Positions 50,487 through 59,504 of a DNA stretch of 64,000 nucleotides are shown one piece after another (positions within the stretch are counted from its first letter, which is position 1; each line of letters opens with the position of its first letter). Below the pieces are notes generated by a model, which was not told where the DNA came from, ran no database searches, and worked only from the letters and a program-made list of their open reading frames with translations. The DNA lies in contig CAITYM010000030.1 in the NCBI GenBank assembly GCA_903896615.1, forward strand, positions 46,724 through 110,723, in the 5' to 3' direction. Source of the stretch: an uncultured Burkholderiales bacterium. GTDB lineage: Bacteria > Pseudomonadota > Gammaproteobacteria > Burkholderiales > Burkholderiaceae_C. The position numbers and the translations under genes were made by a program.

Positions 50487-51737
50487 TTACTGAGCTAACT
50501 TCCACTGGCCATTCTCTATTTTGACCATGACACGCGCGCGTTGATCAAAACCCATATGATCTGTCTTACTCATATTGATGACCCCATGCGTTGTAACTAA
50601 GTCATGAGTACCTTCTATTGCGTCCCTAAGTGCTGCTCTGAATTCCCTTGTACCAGGCTTTGCGCTTTTAAGTGCAATAGGTACCGCATACTTTAAGATA
50701 AGGTAGGTGTTCCAAGCATGTGCGGTAAATGAATTTGGTACTTGGTGGGGGAATTTAGCATCATAAAGCTTTATAAAGTCAAGGGAGACTTTCTTGATCG
50801 GATTGGAGTCCGGTAATTGGCTGGCAACCACAAAGGGACCGGCTGGCAAGAATGAACCGTCTAAATCCTTACCACCTACTCGAAGAAAATCTTCGTTGAT
50901 CACGCCGTCAGTGAAATAAATTTTACCCTTATAGCCACGGTCCTTCAAAGTTTTAAGGGGTAAGACCGCGGGGGTTCCTGAGGCAGCAATCAAAACGGCA
51001 TCAGGATTAGAGGCCATGATCTTCAAAATTTGTCCTGTAACGCTTGTGTCCGTTCTAGCGTATCGCTCTGTACTGAGTATATTGAGCTTACGCACTGACA
51101 CTAGTTTGCTAAATTCGCTAATCACCCCTTCACCGTAGGAGTCGTTAAATCCGATAATACCAACAGTTTTAACACCTGCATCACTCATGTGAGCAGAGAG
51201 CGCAGTCATCATGTGTGAATCGTTTTGGGGAACTTTAAAAACCCAATACTTCTTTGAGTCTACTGGATCGATAATTTTGAGTGACGAGGCCATCGCAATC
51301 ATCGGAGTATGAGCTTCTGATACAACATCTACCATTGCCAAACTATTTGGGGAAATAGTAGAACCCAACACAATATCAACCTTATCTTCAGATACAAGTT
51401 TGCGAGTGTTCTTGACAGCAGCAACAGGGTCCGTTGCATCATCCAAAATAATGTACTCCACCTTTTGCCCTGCAATTTCGGTTGGCATTACGGCGAATGC
51501 ATTTTTTTCTGGGATACCAAGCGACGCAGCGGGCCCTGTTGCAGACACGGTTACACCTACTTTAATTTGTGCAAATACATTAGCGCCCAGAGTCACCCCT
51601 AATCCCACAATAGCAGCGCCTAAGGTGTGCCTTAGAGGGCTTGAGCAAAGTAGACTACTTTTGGTGTTTGAGATATCCTGCATTTTAAAAATGGAGGATG
51701 AATGAATACGATCAAAACTCAAAAAATTCAAAGACAT
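50487..51737 (-). CDS. livK: Liv-type periplasmic substrate-binding protein LivK
   Basis: Periplasmic type I binding protein of 416 residues feeding the LivH-MG-F importer. It has an N-terminal extension before the signal-like stretch (HTLGAAIVGLGVTLGANVFAQ), then the binding fold from IKVGVTVSATGPAASLGIPEKNA to VMVKIENGQWKLAQ. I chose ATG 51737 because AGGGG stands 7 bases before it; the ATG at 51758 is upstream and without a good site, and ATG 51683 is also possible. It is first in the operon. The ligand class cannot be set from sequence. Confidence 0.9.
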   Translation of the reverse strand: MSLNFLSFDRIHSSSIFKMQDISNTKSSLLCSSPLRHTLGAAIVGLGVTLGANVFAQIKVGVTVSATGPAASLGIPEKNAFAVMPTEIAGQKVEYIILDDATDPVAAVKNTRKLVSEDKVDIVLGSTISPNSLAMVDVVSEAHTPMIAMASSLKIIDPVDSKKYWVFKVPQNDSHMMTALSAHMSDAGVKTVGIIGFNDSYGEGVISEFSKLVSVRKLNILSTERYARTDTSVTGQILKIMASNPDAVLIAASGTPAVLPLKTLKDRGYKGKIYFTDGVINEDFLRVGGKDLDGSFLPAGPFVVASQLPDSNPIKKVSLDFIKLYDAKFPHQVPNSFTAHAWNTYLILKYAVPIALKSAKPGTREFRAALRDAIEGTHDLVTTHGVINMSKTDHMGFDQRARVMVKIENGQWKLAQ

Positions 51738-52044
51738 ATCGACCCCTGATAAAATCAACGAACCAAGGTTCGCAGGATACTTAAAACTCTATGGGAAAAC
51801 TCAGATAGAACCAGAACCAGACAATCAAAAAGAATTCCGCACAGACTTGCTCTGCATTGTAACAAGCCCAGGCCAACTTTAGTTTATTGAAATAAGCCTT
51901 TGTCAAAGGGATTTCCTACATAGTTGACGAGCACCAATTCTGATTTTCACTTAGACTATTGGTTCGCTCAGTTATAGACACCATTTGAAATAGAAGAGCT
52001 TTGCAATTACAAATCCAAAGAATTAAAAACGAAAGACTGCTGAA
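51738..52044. other. 307-base divergent region between livK and tcuA with two palindromes
   Basis: CGAACC-AA-GGTTCG at 51759-51772 lies 22 bases from the livK start, and CCTTTG-T-CAAAGG at 51897-51909 lies in the middle of the region. Both are perfect short inverted repeats of the size bound by dimeric transcription factors. No gene is seen. Confidence 0.5.
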
Positions 52045-53463
52045 ATGTTAGATGTATTGGTGATTGGAGGTGGAAACGCCGCATTGTGTGCTGCCCTAAT
52101 GGCTAGAGAGCGAGGTGCTAGCGTAAAACTGCTAGAGTCCTCACCCAAAGAGTGGAGAGGTGGTAATTCTATGCACACACGCAACCTTCGCTGTATGCAT
52201 GACGCGCCTCAAGATGTGCTGGTCGACGCTTACCCTGAGGAAGAATTTTGGCAAGACTTACTTAAAGTAACCGGCGGTCTAACTAATGAGCATCTAGCCA
52301 GACTTGCAATCAAAGCATCCGCGACGTGTAGGCCTTGGATGGTTAAGCACGGGGTTCGCTTTCAACCCTCTCTATCTGGGGCACTACATACAGCCAGAAC
52401 CAATGCTTTTTTCATGGGCGGTGGCAAAGCTCTTGTTAACGCCTATTTTAGAAGCGCTGAATCCCTAGGTGTTCAGATTGAGTATGACGCTGAAGTCGTG
52501 AGAATTGAGACTGAAAATGGCAACTTTAAAGCCGCCCATGTTCAACATAAAAACGCTGCTGGTGAGGTTATCAAGAGTGAACGAATAGAGGCTAAGAGTT
52601 GCGTCATGGCTTGTGGCGGGTTTGAATCCAATATCGATTGGTTACGCGAGGCTTGGGGTCAAAATGAATGGGGTGAATATCCAGTAGATAACTTCTTAAT
52701 TCGAGGAACTCGCTACAACCAGGGCGTACTCATTAAGAATTTACAAGAAGAACATCATGCAGACATGATCGGTGACCCAACTCAAGCGCACATGGTAGCA
52801 ATTGATGCAAGAGCACCGCTTTATGATGGCGGCATTTGCACCCGTATTGACTGCGTCTCTCTGGGCATCGTTGTCAACACTCAAGCCAAGCGCTTTTACG
52901 ATGAGGGTGAGGATTTTTGGCCAAAACGTTATGCAATATGGGGGAGACTTGTTGCCCTGCAGCCCGGACAACGGGCTTACTCAATCATTGATAGCAAAGC
53001 AATTGGGCGTTTTATGCCCCCCGTTTTCCCAGGCACAAAAGCAAATTCGCTTGAGGAATTAGCCGAAAAAATAGGCCTCGATATTCCAACCTTCATGCAA
53101 ACAGTTAACGACTACAACAAAGCCGTTCGGCCTGGCAACTTTAATCATACCGTTCTTGATGACTGCGCCACAAAAGGGGTTACTCCTGTAAAGAGCCACT
53201 GGGCAAGGAAAATTGACACACCACCCTACTTTGCCTACGCGGTTCAACCTGGGGTCACTTTTACTTATTTAGGACTTAAAACAGATGAACATGCAAGGGT
53301 CTATTTCAACTCTCAACCTAGTCGAAATTTATTTGTCGCAGGTGAGATGATGGCGGGCAACGTCCTTGGTAAAGGCTATACGGCGGGGGTTGGCATGACT
53401 ATAGGCACTGCCTTTGGTCGAATAGCAGGAGAACAGGCAGCTATATCCGCTTTATCAACCTAA
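52045..53463 (+). CDS. tcuA: FAD-dependent tricarballylate dehydrogenase TcuA
   Basis: A 472-residue flavoprotein of the fumarate-reductase/succinate-dehydrogenase fold that oxidises tricarballylate to cis-aconitate in Salmonella. FAD motif DVLVIGGGNAALCAALMA is near the N-terminus; GGNSMHTRNLRCMHD and FFMGGGKALVNAYF follow. The C-terminal block GEMMAGNVLGKGYTAGVGMTIG is typical of the family. It is followed by tcuB on the same strand after 166 bases. The transporter tcuC is not adjacent. Other dicarboxylates are possible substrates. Confidence 0.92.
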   Translation: MLDVLVIGGGNAALCAALMARERGASVKLLESSPKEWRGGNSMHTRNLRCMHDAPQDVLVDAYPEEEFWQDLLKVTGGLTNEHLARLAIKASATCRPWMVKHGVRFQPSLSGALHTARTNAFFMGGGKALVNAYFRSAESLGVQIEYDAEVVRIETENGNFKAAHVQHKNAAGEVIKSERIEAKSCVMACGGFESNIDWLREAWGQNEWGEYPVDNFLIRGTRYNQGVLIKNLQEEHHADMIGDPTQAHMVAIDARAPLYDGGICTRIDCVSLGIVVNTQAKRFYDEGEDFWPKRYAIWGRLVALQPGQRAYSIIDSKAIGRFMPPVFPGTKANSLEELAEKIGLDIPTFMQTVNDYNKAVRPGNFNHTVLDDCATKGVTPVKSHWARKIDTPPYFAYAVQPGVTFTYLGLKTDEHARVYFNSQPSRNLFVAGEMMAGNVLGKGYTAGVGMTIGTAFGRIAGEQAAISALST

Positions 53464-53629
53464 TATTTTTGCAACTGCCCCATAATTTACTTCCCCCTGC
53501 CCGCGCTTGCTCTCATGTCCCAAGTAGCTCTCAAATCATTTTTACCCTTAGTGCGAAATGCAACGTCATTGATTCAACTCATTGCATCAAATCCTTGCGT
53601 AACGTCAACCCTAGTTTGAATCACATATC

Positions 53630-54832
53630 ATGCAAACCTTAGATCAATTAACTCGTGAAGCTGTAGCTTTAGCAAATGCGGAAAATAAGCACAATATTCC
53701 ACCTCAGGATGCCCCCCTAAGCGACAGCGTTCTTGAGGTCTCCCGGCAGATGATGATCTGCAATAGTTGTAGGTATTGCGAAGGTTTTTGTGCAGTCTTC
53801 CCAGCCATGACCCGCCGCCTTGAGTTTGGATCCTCTGATGTGCATTACCTAGCCAATTTATGTCATAACTGTGGTGCTTGTCTACACGCTTGTCAGTATG
53901 CGCCTCCACATGAATTCAAAATAAATGTACCCAAAGCGATGGCTCAAGTCAGAATTGATACTTATACCGCCTATGCTTGGCCTGCTAGATTTGGTGTTCT
54001 CTATAAGAACAACGGACTTTGGATTGCAATGGCCTTAGCTATTGGGCTAACCCTTTTTCTGCAAATGACTGCCAATTTTTTAAACGGTGCAAATGCATTA
54101 AGTCTGGACTTATCTAATTTTTATTCAATCTATCCACATAACACTTTGGTGAGTCTGTTTCTACCCATATTTGCATTCGTTACTTTTTCTCTTTTTATGG
54201 GAGTGCGGCATTTCCTAGGCGATATCAAACAAGCAACAAGTAAGGAAAGCGCTACTGGAGTTGCATTGACGGAGGCGGCTGAAAATGCACTGACTCTTAA
54301 ATACTTGGACGGTGGACATGGTGACGGATGCAACAACGAGGATGATGGGTTTACAAAGTTTCGAAAGTACTTTCATCATTTAACCTTCTACGGCTTTATG
54401 CTGTGTTTTAGCGCCACAAGTGTTGCAACAATTTATCATTACCTATTTGGCTGGGAGGCACCTTACGCATGGAACTCACTACCAAAAGCACTCGGGATAT
54501 CGGGCGGTATTTCCTTAGCGCTTGGATGCATAGGACTTCTTTACCTAAACCTTAAACGCCATCCACTTCACGGTGACCCATCTCAAAAACCTATGGACAT
54601 TGGTTTTATCTTCCTACTTTTCATGACAAGTACAACAGGACTATTGCTAGCGTTCTCACACCAGTCGACCAGTATGCCCCTATTGTTATCTCTTCATCTT
54701 GGTGTAGTAATGGCACTTTTCATTACACTACCCTACGGAAAATTTGCGCACGCAGCCTTTAGACTTGCGGCTTTGATTCGCTTTCAAACAGAGAGAAGGC
54801 TACCTAGCAATATTGGCTTAAGCGCAGAGTAG
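53630..54832 (+). CDS. tcuB: Tricarballylate utilisation protein TcuB, 4Fe-4S membrane protein
   Basis: Membrane-bound electron acceptor for TcuA, passing electrons to the quinone pool. The 400 residues begin with a soluble domain carrying two 4Fe-4S motifs: Cys44, 47, 50 and 54 (CNSCRYCEGFC) and Cys78, 81, 84 and 88 (CHNCGACLHAC). The C-terminal part has about six hydrophobic segments with several His residues that could bind heme b. The start is ATG 53630. It is the second gene of tcuAB. Without TcuA the product has no role, so co-expression is expected. Confidence 0.92.
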   Translation: MQTLDQLTREAVALANAENKHNIPPQDAPLSDSVLEVSRQMMICNSCRYCEGFCAVFPAMTRRLEFGSSDVHYLANLCHNCGACLHACQYAPPHEFKINVPKAMAQVRIDTYTAYAWPARFGVLYKNNGLWIAMALAIGLTLFLQMTANFLNGANALSLDLSNFYSIYPHNTLVSLFLPIFAFVTFSLFMGVRHFLGDIKQATSKESATGVALTEAAENALTLKYLDGGHGDGCNNEDDGFTKFRKYFHHLTFYGFMLCFSATSVATIYHYLFGWEAPYAWNSLPKALGISGGISLALGCIGLLYLNLKRHPLHGDPSQKPMDIGFIFLLFMTSTTGLLLAFSHQSTSMPLLLSLHLGVVMALFITLPYGKFAHAAFRLAALIRFQTERRLPSNIGLSAE

Positions 54833-54945
54833 CGCCACCCCTGTGGAGCCGGCTAGATTGCAATTCCTGTACATCGGAGCGAATCTAAATTCAGATCTAA
54901 AAAATAAGGGCAAACCTGTATCTAACTCTGGATTTGTGCACAAGG

Positions 54946-56454
54946 CTAGTGCTTTAATTCAAAGTCAATGAATCCACGCTCCACATTGGTGTGAATTAAC
55001 TTAACATTGACTGGATGCCCCAGTTCTAAATGATCATTTAATCCAAGCAACTTGCCCTCTGCAGGCGGAGTAAAAATTCGTACCCAGTAGCCCGCTTCAT
55101 TGACACCGCTGACAACGCCCTTAAAGGTTTGTCCAAGGTGTGATTGCAACAACAGCGCAGCCTCAGATTTGCGCAATTGACGCTCAACTTTCTTTGATGC
55201 ATCTTCCTGCGTTGTACAGTGAAGGGCCAAGATGTCAAGTTCTGCATTTGTATAGGGTGAGTTTACGCCCTTCAGTGCTGCCTTCAAAATTCTTTGCGTA
55301 ATCAAATCAGGATACCTTCTATTTGGCGCAGTTGAGTGTGCATAGTGCAAAACAGCTAAGCCGAAATGACCAATGTTTGATTTGTCATTCGGACGCTCAA
55401 GTACATACTCACCTGAACCCATTAATTTCACAATAACCAAGGACAGGTCCGGAAAAGTTAGCGGCTCTGCGCGATGCCTTTTTGCTAAAAAATGCTCCAA
55501 CGCAGTTGAATTAGGCTCACTTGGAAGGTGCTCACCGTATTGCGCTGCTACTTTTACAATCCTCTGCCACTTCTCAGGTGACCTAACAACTCGCCGGATA
55601 CAAGCATATCCTTTTGCGGCTAAGAACCTAGCAATGCAACCGTTCGCAGCCACCATAAACTCCTCAATTAGCTGACGCGCACGGTTATGCGGTTGCTCCC
55701 TTAATTCGCTAATTACGTCGTTCTTAAATAAAGCCCTCGGCTGAATAGACTGAAATTCAAGCGCTCCAGCAGCATGCCTGAGAGCTCTTAATTTTTGAGC
55801 CCATTTGTCTTGATCTTGAAGTTGCTGATCCATGTGCTTGACGTGACTTGCCGCCTCAGGCAAAGGGCCATTGTTCTCGAGCCAATCAGAGACGGCGTCA
55901 TAGGCTAATTTACAGCGGTTCACCACCTTTGATCGATAAATGGAATATCCGAGTTCGTGCCCAGCAGAATCAAAATGCATCTCGCATACGATTGCATTTC
56001 TTGGACTGTCAAAATTGAGCGAAGTCAAGTCTGTACTCAACTCATTAGGCAGCATTGGAAACACCCGAGCCGATGTGTAAACGGAGGTCGTATTATCTTT
56101 AGCGTGCTGGTCAAGGGGGGAGTTTCGCGGGACCAAAGAATCCACATCAGCAATAGCGACCATCACGACCATTGAGCCGTCTTTTAAGGCTTTGCAAACT
56201 GTCAGTTGATCCAAATCTTTTGAATCATCATTGTCAATTGAACACCATAACAAATCGGTTTGATCCTGAATATCATCTTCAATAAAGTGATGATCTCCAC
56301 TTTTATGATTTGTTATGTCAACCGCATTTTTTTGAATCAGCTTGAGCTGATTGAGTGCCTCAACCCCAAACTCCGGCTTAAGCCCTCGCTCAATCATTGC
56401 CGAATATGCAAGTGCGGATAGAGTTTCAATATGATTTTTATAGTGATTGGTCAT
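54946..56454 (-). CDS. RNB-domain 3'-5' exoribonuclease (RNase II family)
   Basis: A 502-residue single-stranded RNA exonuclease of the RNase II/VacB type. The catalytic RNB block DLLWCSIDNDDSKDLDQLTV (near residue 67) gives the metal-binding Asp series, followed by IADVDSLVPRNSPLD and later HYAHSTAPNRRYPDLITQRIL. It lacks a long N-terminal cold-shock domain and ends in a short S1-like segment (VSGVNEAGYWVRIFTPPAEG), so it is a reduced version of the ~650-residue E. coli enzyme. It converges with tcuB. The role is general RNA turnover, by family. Confidence 0.9.
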   Translation of the reverse strand: MTNHYKNHIETLSALAYSAMIERGLKPEFGVEALNQLKLIQKNAVDITNHKSGDHHFIEDDIQDQTDLLWCSIDNDDSKDLDQLTVCKALKDGSMVVMVAIADVDSLVPRNSPLDQHAKDNTTSVYTSARVFPMLPNELSTDLTSLNFDSPRNAIVCEMHFDSAGHELGYSIYRSKVVNRCKLAYDAVSDWLENNGPLPEAASHVKHMDQQLQDQDKWAQKLRALRHAAGALEFQSIQPRALFKNDVISELREQPHNRARQLIEEFMVAANGCIARFLAAKGYACIRRVVRSPEKWQRIVKVAAQYGEHLPSEPNSTALEHFLAKRHRAEPLTFPDLSLVIVKLMGSGEYVLERPNDKSNIGHFGLAVLHYAHSTAPNRRYPDLITQRILKAALKGVNSPYTNAELDILALHCTTQEDASKKVERQLRKSEAALLLQSHLGQTFKGVVSGVNEAGYWVRIFTPPAEGKLLGLNDHLELGHPVNVKLIHTNVERGFIDFELKH

Positions 56455-56504
56455 TATCTTTGAATTGATCTAATTGCTGAATGAATGTAAATAAATTGAA
56501 AATA

Positions 56505-57314
56505 TTAAACTCGAGCAGGAGCCACCGAAGCACCTTTAATTTGATGCCTTGCGAGGGCCTGAGCTACAAATTGATTTACCTTCATTTCCTCAACAAAGTC
56601 AGATAAAACCGCTGCAGCCCTGTCTCCCCTTGACTTAGGACAACCCATCGCCTGTTGTATGACCATAAAACGTCCGGGTAGTAAGCGAAGGCTTCCAATT
56701 CTTTGTGCATCCATCTCGAGTTGCTGCTTAACACCAGCTGCAACATCGAACTTGCCCTGTACATAATAATCAACTACTTGGGGTGAAGTATCGGCTCTAA
56801 AGAGTTTTGCATTTTTAAGCTCACGGGTGAGAAACAGATCATACGCACTACCCTTTCCTACTACGACACTTGTGCCACTGACATCAACGTCATCATTGCT
56901 TTTAAGAGGCGAGTCAGCATGGACTAAATAACTGCCCTCTATCAGAATGTAGGCTGCGGTAAAGTTTATACCCTCCCCGCGTAGCGGATCAATTGCAAAA
57001 AATCCAATGTCTGCTTGTTCGTTAGTCACGGCATCCACTGATTTGCCTGCTGCATCAAAGACAACCAACTCAAGTTCTACACCCAGACGAATTGCAAAAG
57101 CACGAGCTAAATCAACGGACACGCCAACTGGCGCTCCAGTTGCTGAATCTTTACCCGCCAGAATCGGATTTCCAAGGTTAATCGATGCTCTTAATTTACC
57201 CTTGGGCGTAAAGGCTTTTATCACATCAGCTGAAATGGGTTGAGTCTTTTGATCTGGCTTTGTCATTGAGTTTGGGGCGTCGTTAGTTTGTTGGGTTTTA
57301 TTTGCCTGTGTCAT
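56505..57314 (-). CDS. Solute-binding-protein-family domain protein without a signal peptide
   Basis: A 269-residue protein with the type II periplasmic binding fold (bacterial family 3): LRASINLGNPILAGKD, GAPVGVSVDLARAFAIRLGVELELV and DPLRGEGINFTAAYILIEGSYLV. The first 35 residues are polar (Gln, Asn, Thr and Lys rich) with no hydrophobic stretch, so no signal peptide is visible. This contrasts with the exported binding proteins in this window. It may work in the cytoplasm as a ligand-binding or lyase-like domain, or the true start is elsewhere. It is followed by the amidohydrolase gene at a 30-base gap on the same strand. Confidence 0.8.
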   Translation of the reverse strand: MTQANKTQQTNDAPNSMTKPDQKTQPISADVIKAFTPKGKLRASINLGNPILAGKDSATGAPVGVSVDLARAFAIRLGVELELVVFDAAGKSVDAVTNEQADIGFFAIDPLRGEGINFTAAYILIEGSYLVHADSPLKSNDDVDVSGTSVVVGKGSAYDLFLTRELKNAKLFRADTSPQVVDYYVQGKFDVAAGVKQQLEMDAQRIGSLRLLPGRFMVIQQAMGCPKSRGDRAAAVLSDFVEEMKVNQFVAQALARHQIKGASVAPARV

Positions 57315-57344
57315 TGAAGTACTCTTTCAAAGAAGAATAGAGGA

Positions 57345-58256
57345 TTAAATTTCATATAACTTTGATGGATTAGTAACAAGTATTTTTGTCAACTCTTTAC
57401 TGTCTGTGGTCCAGTCTGCCAATCGGTTCAAAGCCTCTCCGTCGTTGATTTCTTGAAACGGCTCGATAGCATCCTTTGACCTTAGATGTCCTTGCTTTGT
57501 GCCTCCAGGGTGAGGCCAGTCCGTGCCCCAAACAATGCGCTCAACGTTAGCATTTATGAAGGCCTTCGCTAAATTTTTAACTTCCACAGAGTCTGGGTTA
57601 CTAGAAATCCTATAAGGAGCGGAGAGCTTTAACCACACGCGCCCACTGGCAATTAAGTCGAATAAAACTGCTAAGCCAACTTGGTTCAACCCTAGATCTG
57701 GGTTGACCAAACAAAAATGATCTACCACCAACGGTACCTGCATATTTTCTATATATTTTGCAAGTGAAACTAAAACAGGAAGTCGAGAAAAAATTTGTAT
57801 GTGCCAGCCAAAAGGACCTACTAACTTTTGTGTGTAATTTAGGATTTGGATTGCAAGCGCAGGATCTTGCAGTCCATAAGTTTCTAGATTAACACGTACC
57901 CCCCTGACACCTTGCAAATGCATGACGCGGAGTTGATCACTTGAAAAAGTCTCATCAATCACGGCCACACCCCTTGCTCGGCTTGGGCCTAAAACCTTAA
58001 GTGCATTTAAAGTGCACCTATTGTCAGTTCCGTAAGGACTTGGATGCACAATAACTACTTTGTCTATATCTAGTACCTTATGTAAGCGATTCAAATCTTC
58101 TATTGATGCGATCCCCGGCGTATAGCTCCTCTTATCATCAAATCCGAACTCTCCCGGGAGGCCAAAAACATGTGTATGACAATCAACAGCCCCCTTGGGA
58201 ACAGGGAAAAACGGTGTTTCGTGGCTAATGTTCAAAATAGATGGGTGAGAAATCAT
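57345..58256 (-). CDS. Amidohydrolase family protein, 2-pyrone-4,6-dicarboxylate lactonase-like
   Basis: A 303-residue TIM-barrel metal hydrolase resembling LigI-type lactonases. The metal motif VDCHTHVFG (His27, His29) opens the barrel, followed by IVHPSPYGTDNRCTL, GVRVNLETYG, VVDHFCL and the final WGTDWPHPGG with the catalytic Asp. In the LigI family the enzyme opens pyrone dicarboxylate in lignin-derived aromatic breakdown, but relatives act on other lactones. It is divergent from the IPMDH-family gene. Confidence 0.9.
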   Translation of the reverse strand: MISHPSILNISHETPFFPVPKGAVDCHTHVFGLPGEFGFDDKRSYTPGIASIEDLNRLHKVLDIDKVVIVHPSPYGTDNRCTLNALKVLGPSRARGVAVIDETFSSDQLRVMHLQGVRGVRVNLETYGLQDPALAIQILNYTQKLVGPFGWHIQIFSRLPVLVSLAKYIENMQVPLVVDHFCLVNPDLGLNQVGLAVLFDLIASGRVWLKLSAPYRISSNPDSVEVKNLAKAFINANVERIVWGTDWPHPGGTKQGHLRSKDAIEPFQEINDGEALNRLADWTTDSKELTKILVTNPSKLYEI

Positions 58257-58399
58257 GAAGTCACGCTATCGGTTGGTACGAGAGCGCTAGAAAACACTGC
58301 AAAAGCTAAAGGTTTGTGAATAGAATAGCAGTCTTTATCCTTGCTTGATAGACTGACTTACCCGGGCCATTTTAACCTCGCAAATTGATCGGTTTTTTT

Positions 58400-59461
58400 A
58401 TGAAAATAATTGTTTTACCCGGTGACGGGATTGGTCCAGAGACCATGGCGGCAACAGAGGAGGTATTACAAACCGCAAATAAAAGGTTTGACCTGAGCCT
58501 TGAACTAGAGCACGATATTGCGGGCCATACCAGTTTACAAAAATACGGCTCTACCGTAACCAGTGCACTACTTGAGAAGGTTCGCGCCGCAGACGGACTC
58601 ATGCTTGGTCCTATGTCGACTTATGATTTCAAGGATGAATCTAAAGGGGAAATTAATCCGTCCAAGTACTTCCGAAAAAGTTTGGATCTTTACGCCAACA
58701 TCAGGCCGGCAAGGACTTACCAGGGACTCACCAACAAGGTTGGTCCGTTTGATTTGATCGTTGTTCGTGAAAATACAGAGGGTTTTTACGCAGACAGAAA
58801 CGTAGAGTCCGGATCAAGCGAAATGCTAATAACGCCTGACGTTGTTATATCGCTTAGAAGAATTACAAGACTTTGTTGTGAGCGAATAGCTAGAGCTTCC
58901 TTTGAATTGGCTCAAACCCGCAGAAAGAAAATCACCATCGTTCACAAGGCCAATGTCTTAAAAATTGCTGACGGTATGTTCATTGATATATGCAAAACAG
59001 TAGGCCAAGAATACCCTGATGTACAAATAGACGACTTTATCGTTGACGCCATGATGGCACACGTTGTCCGCACTCCCGATAAATTTGACGTGATTGTGAC
59101 TACAAATATGTTTGGAGATATTTTGTCCGACCTCACCTCGGAATTGTCCGGGAGTCTTGGTCTTGCGGGATCATTGAACGCCGGGACTCACTACGCAATG
59201 GGCCAAGCAGCTCACGGCTCAGCACCTGATATAGCTGGGCGCGATGTTGCAAATCCAATGTCTCTCATCCTATCCGCCGGTATGTTACTGGGTTGGTGTG
59301 GTCAACAAAAGAAAAGTCCCAAACTGCTTGAGGCCAGTAGAGCAATTGATCGCGCTGCGGAGCAAGTGATCAGGGAAGGCCAAGTTACCCGAGATGTCGG
59401 CGGTAACCTTGGCACCCAGGCAGCAGGGATGGCCTTAGCCAAGAGCTTGCAAACCGTTTAA
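58400..59461 (+). CDS. Isocitrate/isopropylmalate/tartrate dehydrogenase-family protein
   Basis: NAD(P)-dependent decarboxylating dehydrogenase of 353 residues. Family landmarks are LPGDGIGPETMA near the N-terminus, ENTEGFYADRN, KANVLKIADG with the catalytic Lys, and the metal-Asp series TTNMFGDILSDLTSELSGSLG (in two parts), then AHGSAPDIAGRDVANP. Without leuCD beside it, and being surrounded by catabolic genes, a role in tartrate, homoisocitrate-like or other 2-hydroxy-acid breakdown is preferred to leucine synthesis. I chose ATG 58400 because the upstream start adds five unconserved residues. Confidence 0.9.
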   Translation: MKIIVLPGDGIGPETMAATEEVLQTANKRFDLSLELEHDIAGHTSLQKYGSTVTSALLEKVRAADGLMLGPMSTYDFKDESKGEINPSKYFRKSLDLYANIRPARTYQGLTNKVGPFDLIVVRENTEGFYADRNVESGSSEMLITPDVVISLRRITRLCCERIARASFELAQTRRKKITIVHKANVLKIADGMFIDICKTVGQEYPDVQIDDFIVDAMMAHVVRTPDKFDVIVTTNMFGDILSDLTSELSGSLGLAGSLNAGTHYAMGQAAHGSAPDIAGRDVANPMSLILSAGMLLGWCGQQKKSPKLLEASRAIDRAAEQVIREGQVTRDVGGNLGTQAAGMALAKSLQTV

Positions 59462-59504
59462 TCGATCTGAGATCACTTTATTTTCAAAAATAGGCAATAA
59501 AAAA

